64,000 bases of DNA from G965222535 sp965222535. Lineage in GTDB: Bacteria > Pseudomonadota > Gammaproteobacteria > HK1. The DNA is taken from positions 1,178,001 through 1,242,000 of the forward strand of contig OZ244957.1 of NCBI GenBank assembly GCA_965222535.1. The letters are read 5' to 3'. Of this stretch, positions 27,177 to 36,317 are shown piece by piece. The position numbers were made by a program, and so were the translations under genes. The notes below the pieces were generated by a model. The model made no database searches and was not told the DNA's origin. It saw only the letters and a program-made list of their open reading frames with translations. The stretch's first letter is position 1, and every line of letters starts with the position of its first letter.

Positions 27177-27806
27177 CTACGGCATCGGAATAGGCCCTGC
27201 ATCGTGCGGAACGTGGTAGCCTTGCCGCACCGCAGGGCGCTCGGCGATGGCACAATACCAACGCTTCACATGTTCGAATTCGCCTAAATCGATACGCTGC
27301 CACGGGAAACGCGAAATCCACGGCCAAGTGGCGATATCGGCGATTGAGTAGTCGTCTGAGATATACTCATGGTGAGCAAGCTGGCGATCGAGGACGCCGT
27401 AGAGCCGGCGCGTCTCATCGTGATAGCGCTTTTCAGCATACGCCGAAACACCGGGATTGAATTGCAGAAAATGATGCGCCTGACCGAGCATCGGGCCGAT
27501 ACCGCCCATTTGCCACATCAGCCATTCGATGGTACGCCACCGTTGGTGCTGATCGGCGGCCAGCAGCTGCCCACTGCGTTGCGCTAAATAAAGCAGGATC
27601 GCGCCAGATTCCATCATCTGTACGTTGTGCTCGTGGTCAACAATGGCGGGGATGCGATTGTTCGGCGCGATCGCCAAGAAATTGTTTGAAAATTGTTCAT
27701 TTTTGCCGATATCTATCGCGTGTACGCGATATTTCCAGCCGATTTCTTCCAGCATAATCGACGCCTTACGACCGTTCGGCGTCCCCCAAGTATATAAATC
27801 TATCAT
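27177..27806 (-). CDS. Glutathione S-transferase-like protein (YfcG/YghU type)
   Basis: A 209-residue product with a thioredoxin-like N-terminal half (MIDLYTWGTPNGRKASIMLEE, NNRIPAIVDHE, and the glutathione-site ESGAILLYLA) and an all-helical C-terminal half (YSIADIATWPWI). The TPNGRK motif matches the Nu class, which often has disulfide-bond oxidoreductase activity with glutathione. The 200 bases on either side hold no recognised gene. Confidence 0.88.
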   Translation of the reverse strand: MIDLYTWGTPNGRKASIMLEEIGWKYRVHAIDIGKNEQFSNNFLAIAPNNRIPAIVDHEHNVQMMESGAILLYLAQRSGQLLAADQHQRWRTIEWLMWQMGGIGPMLGQAHHFLQFNPGVSAYAEKRYHDETRRLYGVLDRQLAHHEYISDDYSIADIATWPWISRFPWQRIDLGEFEHVKRWYCAIAERPAVRQGYHVPHDAGPIPMP

Positions 27807-28003
27807 TGATTCTGCTTCCGATTAGCGCACGTTTTACAGGTTGCTATGGCGTACAAGGGCTGCAGGATACAAAATCAGCAACGCCGCTCCCAAGATCAAA
27901 TGCTTCAGATGGCGGCGGCATCGCTATTTGAGCGTCCCCGATGCGGGTAAAGCCGTTGCGTTGTACTTGCCAAAGGTTAAGCGTGCGGTGCCTTGCCCGG
28001 CCG

Positions 28004-28489
28004 TTAGCGTTTTATGCCAATTTTGCGCCCTGCCTGCGGCGGCCAAGCGGTTAAATCCTGCCTCGCAGCGACAACGCTCAAGCGTTCGACCACCGCTTGC
28101 GGCCATGGCGTGGAACGCAAATCAGCAAGACCGACATGCATCAGCATCAATTCGTTGGTAGCCACCAAGCGGTCATCGGGTTGCAGCAGCATGCGATGAA
28201 ACAGATGCGCCCGTTTATGATCGTGATCCAATAGCAGGGTCGATACCCGTACTGGCTGACCGAGCCGTACCTCGTACAGATAGTTGACGTGCATCTCGAG
28301 GACAAAGACGCTGTTGTCGGTTGCGCGCCGATAGCTTTCGCCAGCGCTGACGGCATCCAGAAATTTATCCGAGGCGTGGTCAAATATCAGTACATAATAG
28401 GCCAAGTTCATATGCCCATTATAATCGATCCACTGTGGTTGCACGGTTTCTTGGTGACTGCCGATGAGGTTGAACCATTCCTGTTCCAT
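28004..28489 (-). CDS. Acyl-CoA thioesterase of the hotdog (4HBT) fold
   Basis: A 161-residue hotdog thioesterase. The active-site region DYNGHMNLAYY lies at 22-32, followed by FVLEMHVNYLYEVRLGQPV and ATNELMLMHVGL. The combination resembles betainyl-CoA thioesterases linked to L-carnitine breakdown more than YbgC, but no carnitine genes are adjacent, so the substrate is unsettled. GGAGG lies 11 bases before ATG 28489, which decides against TTG 28507. Confidence 0.78.
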   Translation of the reverse strand: MEQEWFNLIGSHQETVQPQWIDYNGHMNLAYYVLIFDHASDKFLDAVSAGESYRRATDNSVFVLEMHVNYLYEVRLGQPVRVSTLLLDHDHKRAHLFHRMLLQPDDRLVATNELMLMHVGLADLRSTPWPQAVVERLSVVAARQDLTAWPPQAGRKIGIKR

Positions 28490-28595
28490 GTGTGCTGCGC
28501 CCTCCAAGGCGTGGATTTTCGGTAAGGCTTATGCCACCCCATAGACGAACCCCGTTGATCCACGCTGGGTTGCATCGCGGTTTCGAGTGCTGCTT

Positions 28596-29231
28596 ATGAC
28601 GGCATGGCGTCTTGAGGTGGATGATTTAAGCTGCTTCCGTGGCGATCGGTTATTGTTTGAGCACCTGAGTTTCTCCATTTGCGGTGGTGAATTGCTGCAC
28701 ATTGAGGGTCCCAACGGCTGCGGCAAAACGACCCTGTTGCGCGTGTTGTGTGGTTTGACGACGGCGGAGCACGGTGCGCTGCACCTGCGCTGTCAGCAGC
28801 GCCTAGCTAATGATAACCAATTTGCGCCCGGGATTTGCTATGTCGGGCATCAAAATGGCATCCGCGACGAGTTGACAGTAAGTGAGAATTTGCGTTTTAT
28901 GCGAGCGCTGCTGGTGCATCAAAACGCATGCAGCGATGATCAGGTGCTGCACCTGCTGGAATTGCATCGCTACCGTGATCTGCAGGCTGGAACCTTGTCT
29001 GCTGGACAGCAACGGCGTCTTGCATTGATGCGTATCTTTGTCAGCCGCGCTTGGCTGTGGCTCGTGGATGAACCGTTCACCGCGCTCGATAGCGCGGGTA
29101 TGCATTTGGTAAGCCAGCAGTTGGTCAGCCATGTCAACGCCAACGGCGCAGTATTGATGACCGGTCATCAGCCGTTGGCGCTGGCTGGGGCGCGGGTGCA
29201 ACACCTTGCCCTGATGGAGCACGCTGGATGA
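28596..29231 (+). CDS. ccmA: Cytochrome c biogenesis ATP-binding export protein CcmA
   Basis: ATPase subunit of the CcmAB transporter that drives release of holo-CcmE in system I cytochrome c maturation. The 211-residue product has Walker A GPNGCGKTT (38-46), signature LSAGQQRRLAL and Walker B LWLVDEP. A GTG at 28587 could add three residues. Its stop overlaps the ccmB start by four bases. ccmC-H do not follow, so the operon is split. Confidence 0.93.
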   Translation: MTAWRLEVDDLSCFRGDRLLFEHLSFSICGGELLHIEGPNGCGKTTLLRVLCGLTTAEHGALHLRCQQRLANDNQFAPGICYVGHQNGIRDELTVSENLRFMRALLVHQNACSDDQVLHLLELHRYRDLQAGTLSAGQQRRLALMRIFVSRAWLWLVDEPFTALDSAGMHLVSQQLVSHVNANGAVLMTGHQPLALAGARVQHLALMEHAG

Positions 29232-29911
29232 GCATTGCGGAGATTGTCAGCCTGTGGTCAATGCTGCTGCGGCGCGATATACTGATCGCCACGCGCAGCA
29301 CCGCCGATACGTTTCAATCGCTGCTGTTTTTTATCATCGTGGTTGTGATGGTGCCACTGAGTGTCGGCACTGACCGCGACCAACTGGCTTTGCTGGCACC
29401 CGGCATCATCTGGCTGGCGGTGTTGCTGGCATTGCTGCTTGGCCTCGATCGGTTGTTTCGTGCTGACCTGACCGATGGCGCTTTGGAGCAAATGGCGCTC
29501 AGCCCGTGTCCGCTGGCAGTGTTGGTATTGGCCAAGGTAACCGCGCACTGGCTGGTAACCGGGTTACCGCTGGTAGTGCTGGCACCGCTTGCAGGGGCAC
29601 TGCTGTCGCTGCCGCTCGCGGCGTTGCCAACACTGACTCTGACGCTGTTGCTGGGAACCCCGGTGCTTTGCCTAGTTGGTGCCATTGGGGTAGCGGTTAC
29701 GATTGGCCTGAAGCGCAGCAATGGCCTGTTGTCGCTGCTGGTGCTGCCGCTGTATATACCGACGCTGATCTTCGGTGCCGGCGCGGTAAGCGCCGCCGCC
29801 GCCACGCTGCCAGTCGCAGCACCGCTGTATATGCTGGCGGCGTTGCTGTCTTTAGCCCTGACGCTGGCACCGATCGCCAGCGCAGCCGCATTGCGCGTCA
29901 GCATCGAGTGA
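29228..29911 (+). CDS. ccmB: Heme exporter protein CcmB
   Basis: Membrane partner of CcmA. The 227-residue product has six hydrophobic segments and the family signatures LLRRDILIATRS near the N-terminus and LLVLPLYIPTLIFGAGAV near 170-190. ATGA overlap with ccmA implies coupling. The next gene is aapJ, not ccmC. Confidence 0.93.
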   Translation: MSIAEIVSLWSMLLRRDILIATRSTADTFQSLLFFIIVVVMVPLSVGTDRDQLALLAPGIIWLAVLLALLLGLDRLFRADLTDGALEQMALSPCPLAVLVLAKVTAHWLVTGLPLVVLAPLAGALLSLPLAALPTLTLTLLLGTPVLCLVGAIGVAVTIGLKRSNGLLSLLVLPLYIPTLIFGAGAVSAAAATLPVAAPLYMLAALLSLALTLAPIASAAALRVSIE

Positions 29912-30134
29912 GAGAAACCCAAGGACACCTAAAAAACGCCCCACCAGAGTGATTTTATGAGGCGGATTCAAACCGTAAGTGCGGCAGGTGGAACTCTGCT
30001 TTGGACTAACACAGCGCTTATATTTAATGGAGTGATCATCGCCATGTGTGGTACACTGCTGCCAGCATAGGCTCGATCCATCATTTTCGCTTTATTCTTT
30101 CTCAATATTTTCCTTACAAAACGAGGGCTCTTTA

Positions 30135-31157
30135 ATGAGAATTTTAAAAACACTAACCGCATCTGCGGTTCTTGCATCAGTATCCATAGTTGGCGCTCAG
30201 GCAGGTACCATGGAGGACGTGGAAGCCAAAGGGTTTATTCAGTGCGGAGTCAGCCAAGGTTTGCCCGGCTTTTCAAATCCTGATGTCAATGGCAATTGGA
30301 CTGGCCTTGATGTCGATATGTGCCGCGCCGTTTCTGCCGCTATATTTGGTGATTCCGAAAAAGTAAAATATTCACCACTATCGGCCAAGGAGCGTTTTAC
30401 CGCTCTGCAGTCGGGTGAAATTGACATGCTTTCGCGCAATACAACTTGGACTCTAGTACGTGACACCAAGCTGGGTTTGAACTTCGCTGGCGTCAATTAC
30501 TACGATGGTCAAGGCCTCATGGTCCCTAAATCCCTTGGGGTGAAAAGTGCTTCTGAGCTTGAGGGCGCAGCGGTATGCACAAACCTAGGCACCACCACTG
30601 AATTGAACTTATCGGACTTTTTCCGTGCTAACAACATGAGTTTCACGCCGGTTGTGTTTGAGAAAGCAGATGAAGTCGTGGCTGCTTATGACGGCGGTCG
30701 TTGCGATGTTTATACCACCGACCGCTCAGCGCTCGCCGCACAGCGTCTGAAATTGAGAAACCCCGATGCCCATATGGTGCTGCCAGAGACGATCTCTAAA
30801 GAACCATTGGGGCCGGTCGTGCGCCATGGTGATGACAAATGGCTTGATATCGTCAAATGGTCGCTGTATTGCATGGTCGAAACCGAGGAATACGGTGTAA
30901 CGTCATCAAATGCTAAGAGAATGAAAACTGCTGCTAACGCCAATCCGGTGATCAAGCGCCAGCTTGGGGTTGAAGGCAATACGGGCGGAAACCTTGGTTT
31001 ACCAAATGACTGGTGCTTCGATATCGTCACCCAAGTGGGTAACTACGGTGAGAGCTATGCGCGCCATCTGGGACCCAAGACCCCGATTGGGCTTGCCCGT
31101 GGAGTGAACGCGCAATGGAGCGATGGTGGTTTACAATACGCGATGCCGATCCGCTGA
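30135..31157 (+). CDS. aapJ: General L-amino acid ABC transporter, periplasmic binding protein
   Basis: The solute-binding protein of the AapJQMP (BztABCD) importer, which takes up a broad range of L-amino acids. The 340-residue product has a signal peptide (about 1-24, ending AQAG) and the family core CGVSQGLPGFSNPD, WTGLDVDMCRA and SRNTTWTLVRD. The start at 30135 has GAGGG seven bases upstream; a longer frame from 30048 lacks one. A strong hairpin follows the stop and probably sets the excess of this protein over the permease. Confidence 0.95.
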   Translation: MRILKTLTASAVLASVSIVGAQAGTMEDVEAKGFIQCGVSQGLPGFSNPDVNGNWTGLDVDMCRAVSAAIFGDSEKVKYSPLSAKERFTALQSGEIDMLSRNTTWTLVRDTKLGLNFAGVNYYDGQGLMVPKSLGVKSASELEGAAVCTNLGTTTELNLSDFFRANNMSFTPVVFEKADEVVAAYDGGRCDVYTTDRSALAAQRLKLRNPDAHMVLPETISKEPLGPVVRHGDDKWLDIVKWSLYCMVETEEYGVTSSNAKRMKTAANANPVIKRQLGVEGNTGGNLGLPNDWCFDIVTQVGNYGESYARHLGPKTPIGLARGVNAQWSDGGLQYAMPIR

Positions 31158-31197
31158 CAGTACCCCCTTGCCTCAAACCGATGGCAACAAGAAGTGT

Positions 31198-31227
31198 TCT
31201 AAGCGGGCAGATTTTTGCCCGCTTAGA
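31198..31227 (+). promoter_or_regulatory. Intercistronic hairpin between aapJ and aapQ
   Basis: TCTAAGCGGGCA (31198-31209) pairs perfectly with TGCCCGCTTAGA (31216-31227), a 12-bp stem with a 6-nt loop. No long U-tract follows. In binding-protein operons such a stem typically stabilises the upstream message or causes partial termination. Confidence 0.75.
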
Positions 31228-31317
31228 AATCCCCTCTTCACAGGCATCGTTCTTGTGTGCGATGGTTGGTTCTCTGCTCCTGCCCAATCCCTCTTCAATG
31301 CGCGTTGTCTGTAGCCC

Positions 31318-32520
31318 ATGAAGGATAACCAGACTACTTCCGCAGCACCAAGCCCAGGGCAACGCTGGTTCTGGAACGATCCGTTTTGGCGCGATCTGAC
31401 GTTCCAAGCGCTGGTCATCGGAGGGGTCATCCTATTTTGCGGTTATCTGGTTTCCAACACGCTAGATAACCTAGAATCGCGCGGGATCAGTTCTGGCTTT
31501 GATTTTCTGACGACCACCGCCGGGTTCAGTATCGGTGAAACCCATTTTGGCTTCAGCTACCACGAAGAAGACAGCTATGGTCATACCTTTTTGGTCGGCC
31601 TGCTGAACACGATATGGGTATCGATGTGGGGTATTTTATTCGCCGCCTGTCTGGGCTTTGTGATTGGGGTATTGCGGCTATCGGATAACTGGCTGATAGT
31701 CAAGATTACGGTTGTTTATATTGAAACGCTGCGCAATATCCCCTTATTGCTGCAAATTTTCTTCTGGTATTTTGCGATCCTGCGACCGCTGCCTGGGCCG
31801 CGGCAAAGTGTTGCATGGCTCGATATGATTTTCCTCAACAATCGTGGTCTTTATTACCCGCAAGTCAATCCTGAAGCAGGATTCTATCTGGTAGGGGTCG
31901 CATTGCTGGTTGCCATCGTGTCAGTCATAGGATTCAGGCACTGGGCGAAGGCGCAGCAAGATAAAACCGGTAAACAATATCCGATACTCACCGTCTCAAT
32001 AAGTTTGATCGTCGGCTTACCGCTGCTTGTTTTTCTCTTTATGGGGAGTCCGATAAATCTCGACTACCCTGCGCTCAAAGGCTTCAATTTCCATGGTGGG
32101 GCGGTGATATCGCCGGAGTTTATTGCGTTGCTGTTGGCGTTATCGACCTACACGGCGTCGTTTATCGCCGAGATTGTGCGTTCGGGTATCAACTCTGTCA
32201 GCAAGGGGCAGAGTGAAGCTTGTAAAGCGCTGGGGTTGAAGCGCACCCAAACCCTGCGTTTGGTCATTATCCCTCAGGCGATGCGGGTTATTATCCCACC
32301 GTTGACCAACCAATTCCTGAACCTTACCAAGAACTCATCCCTAGCGGCTGCAATCGCCTATCCTGATCTGGTGTTGGTGTTTGCCGGCACTTCAATGATG
32401 CAAACCGGACAGGCGATCGAGATCATCGGCATGACAATGGCCGTGTACCTGACGTTGAGCCTGCTGATTTCGATGCTGATGAACTGGTATAACAGGAAAG
32501 TAGCGCTGGTGGAACGATGA
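31318..32520 (+). CDS. aapQ: General L-amino acid ABC transporter permease AapQ
   Basis: A 400-residue inner-membrane permease. It has the long family-specific N-terminus, about eight hydrophobic segments, the His/Glu/Gln/Opine-type permease start LLNTIWVSMWGILFA, and the ATPase-docking loop EACKALGLKRTQTLRLVIIPQAMR. The last four bases overlap aapM. Confidence 0.95.
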   Translation: MKDNQTTSAAPSPGQRWFWNDPFWRDLTFQALVIGGVILFCGYLVSNTLDNLESRGISSGFDFLTTTAGFSIGETHFGFSYHEEDSYGHTFLVGLLNTIWVSMWGILFAACLGFVIGVLRLSDNWLIVKITVVYIETLRNIPLLLQIFFWYFAILRPLPGPRQSVAWLDMIFLNNRGLYYPQVNPEAGFYLVGVALLVAIVSVIGFRHWAKAQQDKTGKQYPILTVSISLIVGLPLLVFLFMGSPINLDYPALKGFNFHGGAVISPEFIALLLALSTYTASFIAEIVRSGINSVSKGQSEACKALGLKRTQTLRLVIIPQAMRVIIPPLTNQFLNLTKNSSLAAAIAYPDLVLVFAGTSMMQTGQAIEIIGMTMAVYLTLSLLISMLMNWYNRKVALVER

Positions 32521-33635
32521 CGGTTGTAGCTTCCCCTCCTGGTACGCACCCTGATTTGCCGCCGCCAGCAAACGAGATCGGCATCTACGGCTGGGTGTGG
32601 CGTAATCTGTTTTCCACCCCGCTGAACGCCACCCTGACGGTGCTTTCTCTGGGGCTGCTGTATGTGGCTATCCCCCCTATCTTTGAGTGGGCTTGGGGCA
32701 ACGCTTATTTCGGCAATACGCGCACCGATTGTCCAGCGCAGGCTGGTGCTCGGGAGGGTGCTTGTTGGGCCTATATTGTGTTTTGGTTTAAGTTTTTTAT
32801 GTACGGTCGCTATCCGGATGAAGAACTGTGGCGAATCAATATCTGCTATGGTCTGGGAGGCATCGGTTTGGCTTGGCTATTGATCCCACGCCTGCCCTAC
32901 AAGGGCTGGGCCGGTGTATTTATGCTGATCGCCCTGCCGATCATCGCTTTCTTTATGTTCACTGGCAGTTTCTTTGAGGCCCTGACGCCAGTAGAGACGC
33001 CGCTTTGGGGCGGTTTGTTTCTAACCTTGGTAATCGCTATCACTGGCATTGTTGCATCATTGCCTATTGGGGTGATGCTGGCCTTAGGACGGCGCTCTGA
33101 CATGCCCATCATCAAGGCTTTATGCATCGGCTTCATTGAACTGTGGCGTGGCGTACCGCTGATTACGGTATTGTTTATGGCCTCGGTAATGTTTCCATTG
33201 TTCATGCCCGAAGGCAGTCATTTTGACAAACTGCTGCGCGCCCTAATCGGCGTCATGTTGTTCTCGGCGGCGTATATGGCCGAAGTGATTCGCGGTGGCT
33301 TGCAAGCCATTCCGAAAGGACAGTATGAAGCCGCGCAAGCACTGGGGCTACCCTACTGGAAGATGATGGCACTGATCATTTTGCCTCAGGCACTGAAAAT
33401 TTCCATCCCAGGAATCGTCAACACTTTCATTGGGTTGTTCAAAGATACCACGCTGGTGCTGATCATTGGCCTATTTGACTTCTTAGGTATGGCGCAAAGC
33501 GTGGCGACTAACCCCGAATGGCTTGGATTTGCAGTTGAGGGCTATGTTTTTGTCGGCTTTGGCTTCTGGATATTTTGCTTTAGCATGTCACGCTACAGCT
33601 TGTTACTGGAGCGCAAATTACACACTGGTCATTGA
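32517..33635 (+). CDS. aapM: General L-amino acid ABC transporter permease AapM
   Basis: The 372-residue partner of AapQ. Hydrophobic segments alternate with a central cytoplasmic loop; the docking motif YEAAQALGLPYWKMMALIILPQ is complete apart from normal variation. ATGA overlap with aapQ. A run of ten C follows the stop, where a degenerate repeat copy begins, and aapP is nearly 490 bases away rather than adjacent. Confidence 0.95.
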   Translation: MTVVASPPGTHPDLPPPANEIGIYGWVWRNLFSTPLNATLTVLSLGLLYVAIPPIFEWAWGNAYFGNTRTDCPAQAGAREGACWAYIVFWFKFFMYGRYPDEELWRINICYGLGGIGLAWLLIPRLPYKGWAGVFMLIALPIIAFFMFTGSFFEALTPVETPLWGGLFLTLVIAITGIVASLPIGVMLALGRRSDMPIIKALCIGFIELWRGVPLITVLFMASVMFPLFMPEGSHFDKLLRALIGVMLFSAAYMAEVIRGGLQAIPKGQYEAAQALGLPYWKMMALIILPQALKISIPGIVNTFIGLFKDTTLVLIIGLFDFLGMAQSVATNPEWLGFAVEGYVFVGFGFWIFCFSMSRYSLLLERKLHTGH

Positions 33636-33756
33636 CCCCCCCCCCTCAAAAAAAGCTACTGACCTGACATTTAACCATACACTTGGGGGCTTCCGTTACA
33701 GATGATCATGTCTCTTCCCCTAACCCTCCATTCCGTTGAAGTTTTTCGAGGTATCC
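33636..33756 (-). repeat. MITE-like repeat, copy 6 (degenerate), inside the aap operon
   Basis: The right part is clear: CTTCCGTTACAGATGATCAT, a C-rich run, and GTTTTTCGAGGTATCC as the arm. The left part, after ten consecutive C at 33636-33645, is eroded. It separates aapM from aapP. Confidence 0.65.
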
Positions 33757-33808
33757 TTGGGCATTGATCTGATCATCAACACTTGCTGACGGGCATTTTA
33801 AAAATATC

Positions 33809-33895
33809 TTGGAACTAAGGCCTGAGTGTGAGGTTTGTGATAAAAACCTTCCGCCAGATTCTACTTTGGCTATAATCTGCACCATCGTGTACTAA
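33809..33895 (+). pseudogene. Remnant of a DUF1272 protein
   Basis: The frame reads LELRPECEVCDKNLPPDST, the hallmark N-terminus of DUF1272 (small proteins with paired cysteines, usually starting with LELRPNCE-CD), then LAIICTIVY and a stop. The second half of the family, with its FCxDC and CPNCGG cysteines, is missing, and no start codon or ribosome site is left. The rest of the space up to aapP (33896-34123) has no recognisable gene. Confidence 0.6.
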
Positions 33896-34123
33896 AAGCA
33901 AGCGGCTGCCAAGCCAAGACACAACAAAGCAAATTCAGCCAATCACCCAAAGCACCTCTTGTTCCTCGCGCTGCTTCCAGCGGCGGTTGATTTTGCGGCG
34001 CTCTACGGCGCATTGATACCCTACAACCGTCGATAGCAGCGCTCGCAAACACTGACTGAAACTGCTGATCAGCTGCTTGCGGACAGCGTTTTTCGAGCTG
34101 CCCTTGCTATCATGGAGTAACTG

Positions 34124-34921
34124 ATGCTGAACGACGACACCAGCAACACCCAGCAAACCCCCGATCATCCACACCAGATGACCGTTAGCGATGAGGTCAT
34201 GATTGAAATCGTCGCCATGCACAAATGGTATGGTCAGTTTCATGTACTGAAAAATATCCATCTCACGGTACATAAAGGTGAACGTATCGTTATCTGCGGG
34301 CCTTCTGGATCGGGGAAATCAACCCTTATTCGCTGCATCAATCGACTCGAGGAACACCAACGCGGTCAAGTGATCGTTGAGGGTACCGAACTGACGCGTG
34401 ATCTGCACGATATCGAAGTCATTCGCCGTGAAGTGGGCATGGTTTTCCAGCATTTTAATTTGTTTCCTCATTTGACGGTGTTGGAGAATCTGTGCTTGGC
34501 ACCGATTTGGGTCAAAAAAATACCTCGTCCCAAAGCTGAAGAAAACGCTATGCATTATCTTGAGCGCGTCAAGATTCCAGAGCAAGCGAGGAAATACCCA
34601 GGGCAGCTCTCTGGGGGGCAGCAGCAACGCGTCGCCATTGCCCGCAGCTTGTGCCTCAGTCCAAAAATCATGCTATTCGATGAGCCGACTTCAGCTCTCG
34701 ATCCAGAAATGATCAAAGAAGTGCTGGAAGTGATGATCGAGCTTGCTGAAGAAGGCATGACGATGTTATGCGTAACCCACGAAATGGGATTTGCAAAAAC
34801 CGTTGCGAATCGCGTGATATTTATGGATGTCGGCGAGATCATTGAAGAAAATTCCCCTGATGAGTTCTTTGATAACCCGCAGCACGACAGAACAAAGTTG
34901 TTCCTCAGTCAGATCTTGTAG
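34124..34921 (+). CDS. aapP: General L-amino acid ABC transporter ATP-binding protein AapP
   Basis: The 265-residue ATPase of the Aap importer. Walker A GPSGSGKST (59-67), Q-loop FQHFNLFPHLT, signature LSGGQQQRVAIAR, Walker B MLFDEPTSALD and H-loop CVTHEMGFA are intact. GGAG lies six bases before ATG 34124. Separation from aapM by a repeat and a gene remnant means it may need its own promoter; none is obvious. Confidence 0.96.
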   Translation: MLNDDTSNTQQTPDHPHQMTVSDEVMIEIVAMHKWYGQFHVLKNIHLTVHKGERIVICGPSGSGKSTLIRCINRLEEHQRGQVIVEGTELTRDLHDIEVIRREVGMVFQHFNLFPHLTVLENLCLAPIWVKKIPRPKAEENAMHYLERVKIPEQARKYPGQLSGGQQQRVAIARSLCLSPKIMLFDEPTSALDPEMIKEVLEVMIELAEEGMTMLCVTHEMGFAKTVANRVIFMDVGEIIEENSPDEFFDNPQHDRTKLFLSQIL

Positions 34922-34944
34922 TCTCGGAAAAAAACCCGTAGAGG

Positions 34945-35092
34945 AACCTCGAAAAACCGGAGGTTTGGGGGAAGGGATTGTTTTATTTTTAATGAGGAGC
35001 GCCGGCGGCGCGCCGTTCGCTGACTTCTCGATCCGGTCAGCGGCACCACGAAATGGTTGTTGGAAGAATCATTCCCCCAATAGATAAGTCCT
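34945..35092 (+). repeat. MITE-like repeat, copy 7 (variant core)
   Basis: A close match to the copy at 3056-3206 over its whole length, including the TTTTATTTTTAATGAGGAGC segment and the GCCGGCGGCGCGCC palindrome. It ends CCCCCAATAGATAAGTCCTG and lies just after aapP. Confidence 0.8.
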
Positions 35093-35414
35093 GTAGCGAT
35101 ATCGCCGCTTCACCTCCATCAACTGTTCCCGCCACGCTGATGCGCCGTGGCGGCGCTGTCGGCTGAGCAAAGCGGTTGCCTTGCCTTGCTGCACAGCACC
35201 CGATGCACCCGACAAAGGCGTTGCTGCGCAAAGCACCATCGCTCTCAAGTGCTCATGCGGGTTATAATGTCCGCGTTGCTGACAGCCACACATCGGCTGA
35301 CAGCTTTTAATACCCTGAAGAACACCTTTGGGCACCTCGAAAAGCAGGCTTTGCTGGTTTTTCGAGGCATCCCTTAGATGCTTGGCATGACCGATAGCGA
35401 GGACGACAAACACA
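35093..35414. other. Upstream region of tsf with a -10 box and a repeat hairpin
   Basis: No rpsB is present. A consensus TATAAT at 35263-35268 lies 150 bases before tsf, without a clear -35 box, followed by the repeat hairpin at 35330-35373. This could be the old rpsB-tsf promoter region with rpsB lost or moved, but that is inference. Confidence 0.4.
35330..35373. repeat. Repeat terminal hairpin alone, copy 8
   Basis: Only the palindromic end of the repeat family: GGGCACCTCGAAAA, a 14-nt spacer, TTTTTCGAGGCATCCC. It lies in the tsf leader, 40 bases before the start codon, where it could affect transcription. Confidence 0.75.
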
Positions 35415-36308
35415 ATGGAAATCAGCGCAAGTCAAGTAAAAACGCTGCGTGAACGCACTGGTGCCGGCTTTATGGATTGCAAACGTGCGCTGGTCGCCGC
35501 GAGCGGAAATGTGGAACAAGCGGTTGAAGCCATGCGCAAGTCCGGGCAGGCAAAGGCTGATAAAAAGGCTGGCAGAATCGCCGCCGAAGGCACCGTTCTG
35601 ATGCACATTACGGATGATCAACAACACGGCGCGCTGGTTGAGATCAACTGTGAGACTGACTTTGTTGCTAAACAACAAATCTTCCGCGAATTCGCCAAGT
35701 CAGTCACTGAATGTGTACTGCTGACGGCTCCCGCGGATCTGGATGCCTTGACCGCTACGCCTATCACCGTGGCGCATCAATCCCAAACGATAGACGCTCA
35801 TCGGCGCGATATGATCGTTAAAACGGGAGAGAACATCAGCATTCGTCGCTTCCGTATCATGAGCGCCGCGAACGGTGGGCAGGTGGCTGGCTATGTGCAC
35901 GGTGGGCGCATCGGCGTTTTGCTGACGATGAAAAGTGGCGATAAACACTGCGCGCACGATATCGCGATGCACATCGTCGCCAGCGCCCCGGTTGCCATTG
36001 ACGAAAGCGGCATCCCATCCGCGACCCTTGATAAAGAGCGCGAAATATTCCGTGCACGCGCCGCCGACAGCAACAAACCACCGGCGATTCAGGAAAAAAT
36101 GATCATTGGGCAGATGAAAAAATACATGCAGCAGATCACCTTGTCAGGGCAGCCGTTCGTCAAGGATCCCGATCAATCGGTGGCGCAGGTGCTGAAAGCC
36201 GCGAATGCCACCGTTGTCGATTATGTCCGCTTTGAAGTTGGCGAAGGGATCGAAAAACGCATCGACAATTTTGTCGATGAAGTCATGGCACAAGTACGCA
36301 GGAGCTGA
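35415..36308 (+). CDS. tsf: Elongation factor Ts
   Basis: The guanine-nucleotide exchange factor for EF-Tu. The 297-residue product has the N-terminal UBA-like region with TGAGFMDCKRAL (15-26), the core around CETDFVAK (about 79-86), and the C-terminal EGIEKRIDNFVDEV. pyrH starts ten bases after its stop. rpsB, the nearly universal upstream partner, is absent. Confidence 0.97.
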   Translation: MEISASQVKTLRERTGAGFMDCKRALVAASGNVEQAVEAMRKSGQAKADKKAGRIAAEGTVLMHITDDQQHGALVEINCETDFVAKQQIFREFAKSVTECVLLTAPADLDALTATPITVAHQSQTIDAHRRDMIVKTGENISIRRFRIMSAANGGQVAGYVHGGRIGVLLTMKSGDKHCAHDIAMHIVASAPVAIDESGIPSATLDKEREIFRARAADSNKPPAIQEKMIIGQMKKYMQQITLSGQPFVKDPDQSVAQVLKAANATVVDYVRFEVGEGIEKRIDNFVDEVMAQVRRS

Positions 36309-36317
36309 ACCATACAC

